Part shown: one piece after another, positions 1 to 4,992 of the stretch
Layout of the letters: each line of letters begins with the position of its first letter
How positions within the stretch are numbered: the stretch's first letter is position 1
Assembly: GCA_946055445.1 (NCBI GenBank)
Contig: CAMGGF010000085.1
Span: 1 to 6,067 of the forward strand
Source: an uncultured Ruminococcus sp.
GTDB taxonomy: Bacteria > Bacillota > Clostridia > Oscillospirales > Acutalibacteraceae
Length of the DNA: 6,067 bases
Reading direction: 5' to 3'
Notes under the pieces: model-generated
The model's input: the letters and a program-made list of their open reading frames with translations, nothing else
The model's database searches: none
What the model was told of the DNA's origin: nothing
Position numbers and translations under genes: made by a program

Positions 1-509
1 AAAATCCCGACCTGTGTTTTGCTGTCGCGGATTTCATTGCGCATCACCATTTGAAATGCCTCTTCAAGCGGAATGCGGCGCACCTCTAAAAACTCGTCCT
101 CGTCTAAATGCTGTTCGGAAAAGTGAAGATTTTCCGCCAAATACATATGGATAATCTCGCCGCAATAGCCGGGGGTGGGATAGAGTTTTCCGAGGTCGCG
201 GTAGTGTTCCGCTGCGGCGCCCGTTTCTTCGAGCAGTTCGCGTTTTCCCGCCGCAAACGGGTCCTCACCGTATTCCAATTTCCCTGCGGGCAGTTCCAAA
301 ACCGTTTCCATATACGGATAGCGGAATTGCTTGACAAACAGCAGTTCTTGTGTGTCGGTCAATGCGGCAACGCACACACCGCCGGGGTGCTCCACCACCT
401 CGCGCAGTGCCGTTGTACCGTCGGGGAGTTCTGCGTCATCTACACGCAAATTGACAATTTTCCCCTTGTAAATATAGTCTTGCTTCAAAGGTTTTTCTGT
501 AAAATCCAT
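1..509 (-). CDS. nudF: ADP-ribose pyrophosphatase, NudF-type Nudix hydrolase (3' end outside window)
   Basis: Predicted cytoplasmic enzyme hydrolysing ADP-ribose (and probably related ADP-sugars) to AMP and ribose 5-phosphate. The visible 169 residues contain a perfect Nudix box (GX5EX7REUXEEXGU) at residues 76-98, starting GKLEYGE and ending RELLEETGA; its glutamates bind the catalytic metal. A PTPGYCGE segment follows at 111-118, placing a proline about 15 residues past the box, the mark of the ADP-ribose pyrophosphatase subgroup. The N-terminal pattern (YKGKIVNLRVDD, then LREVVEHPGG) resembles Bacillus NudF closely. The ATG at 509 is preceded by AAGGAG with a rather long 12-base spacer; no better in-frame start is visible. 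The reading frame is open to base 1, and by comparison with NudF only some 10-20 residues should be missing. It is transcribed away from the M14-like gene. Family assignment is firm; the exact substrate is inferred. Confidence 0.93.
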   Translation of the reverse strand, partial: MDFTEKPLKQDYIYKGKIVNLRVDDAELPDGTTALREVVEHPGGVCVAALTDTQELLFVKQFRYPYMETVLELPAGKLEYGEDPFAAGKRELLEETGAAAEHYRDLGKLYPTPGYCGEIIHMYLAENLHFSEQHLDEDEFLEVRRIPLEEAFQMVMRNEIRDSKTQVGI

Positions 510-544
510 ACTAAATGCTGACTCCTTTGCATAGATATGAAATG

Positions 545-559
545 GGACAACCGCTGTCC
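545..559. repeat. Short inverted repeat between nudF and the M14-like gene
   Basis: GGACA (545-549), five bases, then TGTCC (555-559) form a perfect 5-bp inverted repeat in the 85-base divergent region between nudF and the gene at 595. The size and position would suit an operator, but so short a repeat can occur by chance. I see no convincing -35/-10 pair for either gene in this interval. Confidence 0.25.
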
Positions 560-594
560 GCTTGGAAAATCGAAAAAGAAAGAAGTTGCTTCAA

Positions 595-1491
595 ATGCAA
601 ATCCAATACACGCCGTTTACATACGCCGTTTCGCAAGCACTGCTCGCGCAATTACAAAACGACTACCCCTTTGCCGAATTTTCGGTATTCGGCAGAACGG
701 TCTCAAAACGCGGCATATTTGCGTTGTCTGTCGGCGAGGGCACGGAAAACATACTGTTTTTAGCGGGCTTACAAGCCGAAGATACCGCCGCGCCGCTTTT
801 GCTGTACCGCTTTTTTGCGCGGATTTGCGCCTGTTTTCGCGCGGACAGCAGTCTTTGCAATGTGCAAATTCGCCGTTCTTTGCAGGGGCGAAAAATCACC
901 GTTGTGCCGTGCGCCAACCCCGATGCGTTTGAAATCCGCCGCTACGGTGCTTTGGGGGCGGGGTGCTATGCGGGGCTTGTTTCTCGCGCGGCAGGAAACA
1001 GCACCTTTGAAAATTGGTGTGCCAACGCGCGCGGCGTAAATGTAGCGCATAATTTTGACTTCCGCCATCAAAGCGTAATCTTACAGTCCGCCGATGCGCG
1101 CCCGTCGCCGTTTGCGTATGCGGGCCCTGCGCCCGAAAGCGAGGCGGAAACCGCCGCGCTTGTGCGGCTTTGCCTGCGTGAGAACTTTCGCCACAGTATT
1201 CTGCTCAACGGGTACGGCCAACGCTTTTTTTGGTCGGGTGCGGAAGGATGTTTCCAAAAACACGACATTCCGCTGACTGCAAAAGTGTTGGCAGGTGCGG
1301 CAGACTATACCCTGTCCGAAAAAGAGGAAACGCTTCGCCACGGCGCATTTCCCGAATGGTTTGCGTCCGCATTTCACCGCAGTGCATTTGAAATCGCCGC
1401 AGGCAACGCACCGCGCGTAGACAATCAGGCGGAATTGGATGCAGTCTACCGCGAAATTGAGGAAATGCTTGTGCTTTCAGCGCTTTTGTAA
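595..1491 (+). CDS. M14 zinc-carboxypeptidase-fold protein lacking catalytic residues (probable pseudoenzyme)
   Basis: The 298-residue protein carries the M14 peptidase landmarks in order: LAGLQAED (57-63) where the family has G-[IA]-H-x-x-E; VVPCANPDAF (103-112), matching the PxxNPDG strand; WCANARGVNVAHNFD (141-155), matching NARGVDLNRNF; GPAPESEAETAAL (177-189), matching GPxPxSEPET; LLNGYGQRFFW (203-213), matching the lHsxG strand; and GAFPEWF plus FEIAAG (265-270), matching GGFxDWF and FTIEvG. The usual zinc ligands and catalytic residues are all changed: His to Gln60, Glu to Asp63, His to Asn205, catalytic Glu to Ala268, and the substrate-clamping Asn-Arg to Ala151-His152. Relatives include gamma-D-glutamyl-diaminopimelate peptidases, so a wall-fragment binding role is possible but unproven. 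No signal peptide is evident. The ATG at 595 is chosen because a weak AAGAAG lies 9 bases upstream; an in-frame TTG at 562 would add 11 lysine-rich residues. The frame is intact, so this is not a decaying gene with visible stops. Confidence 0.78.
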   Translation: MQIQYTPFTYAVSQALLAQLQNDYPFAEFSVFGRTVSKRGIFALSVGEGTENILFLAGLQAEDTAAPLLLYRFFARICACFRADSSLCNVQIRRSLQGRKITVVPCANPDAFEIRRYGALGAGCYAGLVSRAAGNSTFENWCANARGVNVAHNFDFRHQSVILQSADARPSPFAYAGPAPESEAETAALVRLCLRENFRHSILLNGYGQRFFWSGAEGCFQKHDIPLTAKVLAGAADYTLSEKEETLRHGAFPEWFASAFHRSAFEIAAGNAPRVDNQAELDAVYREIEEMLVLSALL

Positions 1492-1497
1492 CGGGAA

Positions 1498-2793
1498 TTA
1501 CGCTTCCCCGTACTGCTTGACAAGCGATTTGTAATGCTTGCCCTTTTCTTCGAAATTTTTATAGACATTGTAACTTGATGCGGCGGGGGAAAGCAGACAG
1601 ATTTTGCCTTTGGTTGTGTATTGATAGGCAAGGCGCACCGCTTCATCCAAATCGGCGGCGGCAATGCAGTTTTGTGTTGCATTTGCCTGCTGTAATGCCG
1701 CGACAATCGTATGCCCCGTTTCGGGTGTGCCGATGATATTGCGCACCGCGCTGTTTTTCAAATCTTCTACAAATCCGCTGTAATCAAGCCCACGGTCTTT
1801 GCCGCCGATAATCAGCGTGTCCACGGTTTTCAGTGCCTCTACCGCGCACAGTACCGCGTGCGGAATGGTGGCAATGCAATCGTTGTAAAAGGTAACGCCT
1901 TGAAAAGTGCCGACCTTTTCCATACGGTGCTCTATCCCCTCAAATTCGCGCACGGCGGTCTCGCAGTCCGCGTCCGTCGCCCCGAAGCGCTTTGCGGCGG
2001 CACGGGCAAACAGAATATCCTGCACATTGTGCGCGCCCGCCAAATGCGCATTTTGCACTGCAAAGGGCAGTTGTTCGTCGGCGCGAATGCCGACTTTTTC
2101 AGACGGTACGGCAGACAAATCCACAAACTGTGCGAGCCCCTGTGACCCGTTATACAAAAACAAATCACCCGTTTTTTGATACAGCGCGATATGCGATTTT
2201 GCGCGCACATACCCTTGAAATCCGCCTTTGTAATGCTCCAAATGTTCTTCGTACAAATTCGTAAGCACCGCAACCTCGGGCGAAGCGTGCGTAAATTCCA
2301 ACTGATGCGAGGACATTTCTATGACCGCAACCGTATCGGGTGTTAAGTCTTTGAGTGCCTCAAACACGGGCACGCCGATGTTGCCGATGAGACGGCAATC
2401 TCTGCCTGCGGCTTTCAGCATACGGTAAGTCAGCGTGGAGGTTGTGGTTTTGCCTTTGGACCCCGTAATGCCGATTTTATGACAGTTTGCTAAGCGCAAA
2501 AACAAATCCACCTGACAGGTGACTTCGGTTTGCGCACCGATTTCGACATCTTTAAACGAAATACCCGGGCTTTTCATCACCAGCGAAAAATCGTTGATAT
2601 GCTGTAAATAGTCGTCCCCGCAAAGGCACGCGGTAAATGCGTCCGGCGGGGCGATTTCGTTTTTGTCGGCAATCGTCAGCATCATTTCGGGGAAATAGGT
2701 TCGGATATATCGAAAGGTAGACTGCCCCTCGCGCCCGAAGCCGACCAATAACACGGATTTGCCGCGGAAATATTCAGCAATCTGCGGATACAT
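1498..2793 (-). CDS. murD2: UDP-N-acetylmuramoyl-L-alanine--glutamate ligase, MurD2-like (probably L-Glu specific)
   Basis: Mur-ligase family, cytoplasmic, ATP-dependent: joins glutamate to UDP-MurNAc-L-alanine. Its 431 residues are normal MurD length. Domain 1 begins with a Rossmann-like VLLVGFGREG (14-23). The P-loop is GITGSKGKTT (108-117). EMSSHQLE (159-166) matches the MurD ELSSFQLE strand, and Lys199 in RAKSHI sits at the carbamylated lysine. H255-N256, H289-R290, GGKDRGLDY (330-338) and LLSPAASSYN (400-409) follow in family order. Canonical MurD has NDSKAT in the C-terminal domain, where the lysine helps bind D-Glu; here it is NDCIAT followed by IPHA (304-313), a divergent site. Because MurL lies directly upstream, the substrate is inferred to be L-Glu, as for Xanthomonas MurD2. 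The ATG at 2793 overlaps the end of murL by 20 bases and has AAAGGAG 10 bases upstream, suggesting translational coupling. It ends with TAA only 6 bases from the convergent gene. An ordinary D-Glu MurD is the alternative. Confidence 0.85.
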   Translation of the reverse strand: MYPQIAEYFRGKSVLLVGFGREGQSTFRYIRTYFPEMMLTIADKNEIAPPDAFTACLCGDDYLQHINDFSLVMKSPGISFKDVEIGAQTEVTCQVDLFLRLANCHKIGITGSKGKTTTSTLTYRMLKAAGRDCRLIGNIGVPVFEALKDLTPDTVAVIEMSSHQLEFTHASPEVAVLTNLYEEHLEHYKGGFQGYVRAKSHIALYQKTGDLFLYNGSQGLAQFVDLSAVPSEKVGIRADEQLPFAVQNAHLAGAHNVQDILFARAAAKRFGATDADCETAVREFEGIEHRMEKVGTFQGVTFYNDCIATIPHAVLCAVEALKTVDTLIIGGKDRGLDYSGFVEDLKNSAVRNIIGTPETGHTIVAALQQANATQNCIAAADLDEAVRLAYQYTTKGKICLLSPAASSYNVYKNFEEKGKHYKSLVKQYGEA

Positions 2794-3727
2794 ACTCGTA
2801 CATCTCCTTTACCGCCTCGAAAAATTCGTCGGGCACATTGTTTTTGGCGTTATATTCAAGCAACAGGTTTTCGCCTGTGTATTCCCCCGCCGTTTGTGCA
2901 AAATGCTGTAACAAAACAGGTAGTTTTTTGCCTGCCGCGCAAAAATTTTCAACCGTTTTGTGCAAAGCGAACACGATTTCCGACACTGTGCCGACACACT
3001 CAAAGGGTTTGACTTCGGAAAAGCCGCACAACCCGTCAAAATCCGAAAGCAAATCGCTGTCATTCAGCATATCCGCCCCGAAAAGTTCACAAAGGCGGTC
3101 ATACGGAAGAAACGGCGACAAAATCGAAAATACAAACAGGCATTTGGCGCATTTGGCGCACCAAACATTTTGCTTACTGCCGCGATTGCAACTGCGGAAA
3201 GTTTCGTGATACTGCGTAAATGCAGCGAACTGCTTGGCAATCTGCAATTCCGAAAACGGACGCAGTAAACTGAAATAGCGAATGTCGGGCACCAAATTGC
3301 GCTCGGCATATTTCGCAAAATCACATTCAAACGCATAGGATTTGGAATATTGATGATTGACCTCTGTCCCCGCGATATTCGCCTCGTTTGCGCTTGACTC
3401 GTTGGACAGCACAATATCCCGCGCACCGACAAGGTAAGCGCAATAGAAGGACAAAAACGCCACAATCGCCGAAAACGGTGTGTGTCCGTTCAAAAAACCG
3501 TCCTTGTTTAATTGTAGTAAATTTTTGTCTATCGTGCGGTAGGTGCGCAAAATCGCGCTGTCCGTGTAGCCTGCCGCGCGCACGGTATCGGTGCGTGCAG
3601 GCTGGTCATTGACGGTGAAAAACAGATTTTTTTCTTTCTCCCCGCGCAAAAGTTGTGCGGTTACGCAACTGTCTTTGCCGCCGCCGACGGGGATAATATG
3701 CATACCGCTTTGCTTGTATTCCCCCAA
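2774..3727 (-). CDS. murL: MurL C-terminal part: PP-loop ATPase-like UDP-MurNAc-L-Ala-L-Glu epimerase domain
   Basis: MurL epimerises the terminal L-Glu of UDP-MurNAc-L-Ala-L-Glu to D-Glu using ATP, probably by adenylating the glutamate. This 317-residue part holds the core: an ATP-pyrophosphatase P-loop IPVGGGKDS (12-20), LNKDGFLNGHTPFSAI (73-88), LSNESSANEAN (107-117), VNHQYSKSYAFE (123-134), YFSLLRPFSELQIA (151-164), SCNR (179-182), a Cys-rich WCAKCAKC (189-196) and KPFECVGT (240-247), all in MurL order. The start is uncertain. TTG at 3727 has AGGA 7 bases upstream (3738-3735) and is taken here; ATG at 3703 lies four residues before the PVGGGKDS motif and has only weak ribosome-binding signals. 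Upstream the same frame runs without interruption into the preceding gene except for one TGA at 3754-3752, so the two form one split MurL of about 460 codons. The TGA stop at 2776-2774 lies inside murD2. Confidence 0.88.
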   Translation of the reverse strand: MGEYKQSGMHIIPVGGGKDSCVTAQLLRGEKEKNLFFTVNDQPARTDTVRAAGYTDSAILRTYRTIDKNLLQLNKDGFLNGHTPFSAIVAFLSFYCAYLVGARDIVLSNESSANEANIAGTEVNHQYSKSYAFECDFAKYAERNLVPDIRYFSLLRPFSELQIAKQFAAFTQYHETFRSCNRGSKQNVWCAKCAKCLFVFSILSPFLPYDRLCELFGADMLNDSDLLSDFDGLCGFSEVKPFECVGTVSEIVFALHKTVENFCAAGKKLPVLLQHFAQTAGEYTGENLLLEYNAKNNVPDEFFEAVKEMYEYVSADC

Positions 3728-3731
3728 GGGG
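3721..3731 (-). promoter_or_regulatory. GC hairpin with the TTG start codon as its loop
   Basis: On the minus strand CCCC (3731-3728), TTG (3727-3725) and GGGG (3724-3721) can pair as a 4-bp all-GC hairpin whose triloop is exactly the proposed TTG start of the MurL C-terminal part. It begins about 20 bases after the in-frame TGA. It could modulate initiation or ribosome pausing, but it is short and its effect is unproven. Confidence 0.25.
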
Positions 3732-3751
3732 CGTTCCTGTGCCGCTTTTTC

Positions 3752-3754
3752 TCA
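3752..3754 (-). other. In-frame TGA codon splitting murL
   Basis: The codons GAA ATC GTC are followed by TGA and then, in the same frame, GAA AAA GCG GCA CAG GAA CGC CCC TTG GGG, leading directly to the PVGGGKDS P-loop. The two MurL parts together have the order and roughly the length of a full MurL. One base change would restore a continuous gene. The TGA falls in the linker between the two conserved domains, so a genuine two-cistron arrangement with re-initiation at TTG 3727 is also plausible. Confidence 0.9.
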
Positions 3755-4153
3755 GACGATTTCCATGAACTCGTCTTTGTCGGTTTCAATGCCGTTGATA
3801 TAGAAAAACTCCGAAAGCCCGCGGAAATAGAGCCGTTTCCAAAAGCGTTTATCCCAATCGGACAGGTAGCCGCACCGAATTATAACGGTTTTCGGGCACG
3901 CCGCTTTCCAATAACTGATCAGTTCCACCATACCGAGCGAAAATGCAATTGCCTGCGCGTCGGGTGAATCGGGCGCGTTTAAGATTTGTAAGTTTTCCGT
4001 TTCGATTTCGGTGGACGGCGTGAAAGTACAAAGCCCGTCAATCGAAAAATGAAAGGTCAGTTTTACACGCGTACCGATTTTTTCAATTTCGTAGCGTTCA
4101 TAAGTAAAAGTCGGGTAAGTTTTTCGCAGTTGCGCAAAGTTTTTTTCCGCCAT
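3752..4153 (-). CDS. murL: MurL N-terminal domain, encoded as a separate small cistron
   Basis: This 133-residue protein matches the region that precedes the P-loop in full-length MurL: a beta-rich start (TFTYERYEIEK, then VKLTFHFSIDG, 16-40), the conserved FSLGMVELISYWKAACPK (71-88), GYLSDWDKRFW (95-105) and GLSEFFYINGI (112-122). It ends at a TGA, and the following codons continue in frame into the PP-loop part. The ATG at 4153 is preceded by GGGAGG (4164-4159) with a 5-base spacer, the strongest ribosome-binding site of the cluster; an in-frame TTG at 4168 lies upstream of that site and is rejected. As first gene of a murL-murL-murD2 operon it would be made from the promoters at 4181-4217. 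If the split is real, it should act as a subunit of the epimerase; alone it has no recognised catalytic motif. The assignment rests on remembered family motifs and on the shared frame. Confidence 0.8.
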   Translation of the reverse strand: MAEKNFAQLRKTYPTFTYERYEIEKIGTRVKLTFHFSIDGLCTFTPSTEIETENLQILNAPDSPDAQAIAFSLGMVELISYWKAACPKTVIIRCGYLSDWDKRFWKRLYFRGLSEFFYINGIETDKDEFMEIV

Positions 4154-4180
4154 AACAGCCTCCCGCAATTTGAGAATACG

Positions 4181-4217
4181 ATTATAATATTATACGATTT
4201 CTAACGCAAAAAAGCAA
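4181..4217 (-). promoter_or_regulatory. Tandem candidate promoters of the murL-murD2 operon
   Basis: Two perfect TATAAT boxes lie on the minus strand, at 4194-4189 and 4186-4181. Each has a partial -35 exactly 17 bases upstream: TTGCTT (4217-4212) for the first and TTGCGT (4209-4204) for the second. Transcription would start roughly 20 bases before the murL ribosome-binding site. Both -35 boxes are weak. Confidence 0.6.
4183..4194. repeat. 12-bp AT-only palindrome over the murL -10 boxes
   Basis: TATAATATTATA (4183-4194) is a perfect palindrome covering most of both minus-strand -10 boxes. It may be a by-product of overlapping TATAAT sequences or a repressor site. Confidence 0.4.
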
Positions 4218-4258
4218 GAAAACCGAAAGAAAAAAACACCGCCGTTCTTTTTTCGAAA

Positions 4259-4275
4259 TTCACAGAAAGTTAACA
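4259..4275 (+). promoter_or_regulatory. Direct repeat TTCACA-N5-TTAACA, candidate OmpR/PhoB-family binding site
   Basis: TTCACA (4259-4264) and TTAACA (4270-4275) are two near-identical hexamers one DNA turn (11 bases) apart, just upstream of the regulator's -10 box. Bacillus PhoP binds TT(A/C/T)ACA-type repeats with about 5-base spacers, and OmpR/PhoB-family regulators generally bind such direct repeats as head-to-tail dimers. The likely ligand is the regulator encoded immediately downstream (autoregulation). Only two copies are visible. Confidence 0.45.
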
Positions 4276-4283
4276 TACATCTG

Positions 4284-4289
4284 TATAAT
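4284..4289 (+). promoter_or_regulatory. -10 box of the two-component operon
   Basis: A perfect TATAAT lies 25 bases before the regulator ATG. The best -35-like hexamer, TTCACA at 4259-4264, is 19 bases upstream, too far for an ideal constitutive promoter. This fits a promoter that needs an activator at the overlapping direct repeat. Confidence 0.6.
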
Positions 4290-4314
4290 AAAAGACAGAA
4301 AGCGAGGTAGGGTT

Positions 4315-4992
4315 ATGTTTGATATTTTGGTGGTTGAAGATGACTTTAAACTCAATCGAATATACTGTTCGGCACTGCAAGATGCCGCGTTTCATACATT
4401 TTCCGCCTACAACGGCGAAGAGGCATTGGAACTGCTCTCGGAGCGCCCCGTGGATTTGGTAATTTCCGACATTATGATGCCGGGCGTAGACGGTTTTGCA
4501 CTCACCAAGCAACTGCGTGCGGACTGCCCCGAACTGCCGATTTTAATGATTTCCGCAAAAGAGGGATATGAAGACAAGCGCGACGGATTTTTGGCGGGCA
4601 TTGACGATTATATGGTCAAGCCTGTGGATTTAAACGAAATGCTCTTGCGTGTGCAAGCACTTTTACGCCGCGCAAAAATCGTCACCGACCGCAAACTCAC
4701 CGTCGGCGGCACCGTTTTGCAATATGATACCTTCACCGCTGAATTTGACGGCAAAACCGTGGAAATTCCGCAAAAAGAATTTTTGGTACTGTATAAACTG
4801 ATGGCCTACCCGAACCGCACTTTTACACGGCGGCAGTTAATGGACGAATTTTGGGGCTGGGAAAGCGACTCCGAGGAACGCACCGTCGATGTGCACATCA
4901 ACCGCCTGCGTGAACGGCTGCACGGCTGCCGCGATTTGCGGATTGACACCGTGCGCGGGCTCGGATACAGAGGGGTAAAACTATGCGACTGA
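4315..4992 (+). CDS. OmpR/PhoB-family response regulator
   Basis: A cytoplasmic two-component transcription factor of 225 residues, normal for the family. The receiver domain (about 1-118) has acidic residues E8-D9-D10, phosphoacceptor Asp52 within VISDIMMPGVDG, Ser80 in the conserved Thr/Ser position (MISAKEG), and Lys102-Pro103 in DYMVKPVD. The winged-helix DNA-binding domain (about 126-223) contains IPQKEFLVLYKLM, FTRRQLMDEFWGW, the recognition helix ERTVDVHINRLRERL and the wing DTVRGLGYRG. The ATG at 4315 has GAGGT 6 bases upstream (4304-4308). Its final codons overlap the kinase start by 10 bases, so the two are co-translated and the kinase is its presumed partner. The direct repeat at 4259-4275 suggests it regulates its own operon, and perhaps the divergent murL operon. 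The specific regulon cannot be told from sequence; PhoP-like or antimicrobial/envelope-stress types are all possible. Confidence 0.95.
   Translation: MFDILVVEDDFKLNRIYCSALQDAAFHTFSAYNGEEALELLSERPVDLVISDIMMPGVDGFALTKQLRADCPELPILMISAKEGYEDKRDGFLAGIDDYMVKPVDLNEMLLRVQALLRRAKIVTDRKLTVGGTVLQYDTFTAEFDGKTVEIPQKEFLVLYKLMAYPNRTFTRRQLMDEFWGWESDSEERTVDVHINRLRERLHGCRDLRIDTVRGLGYRGVKLCD

Noticed and set aside
108..521. Long open frame on the plus strand opposite nudF
   Set aside because: It is the shadow of a gene with a perfect Nudix box and full family similarity, and its own translation shows no recognisable domain.
562..594. TTG start at 562 for the M14-like gene
   Set aside because: It would add 11 mostly basic residues absent from the fold, and no clear ribosome-binding site precedes it; ATG 595 is better placed.
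1491..1511. Bidirectional intrinsic terminator between the convergent genes
   Set aside because: The stem is short with a mismatch or G-T pair, and neither strand has a T-run after it.
1711..2145. Plus-strand open frame opposite murD2
   Set aside because: The opposite strand holds a complete Mur ligase; this frame has no domain and no ribosome-binding site that I can support.
3721..3754. Selenocysteine insertion at the in-frame TGA
   Set aside because: The downstream hairpin is only 4 bp with a TTG triloop and lacks features of a bacterial SECIS, and the codon falls in an interdomain linker where no redox-active residue is expected.
4154..4168. TTG start at 4168 for the MurL N-terminal part
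   Set aside because: It lies upstream of a strong GGGAGG site that is ideally spaced for the ATG at 4153.
4224..4255. A/T-rich hairpin between the divergent operons as a terminator
   Set aside because: CGAAAGAA can pair with TTCTTTTCG-like sequence only with a G-T pair and a large loop, and no transcript is expected to end between two divergent genes.
3752..4992. Alternative genetic code with TGA as a sense codon
   Set aside because: TGA ends the response regulator and the histidine kinase exactly at their canonical C-termini.
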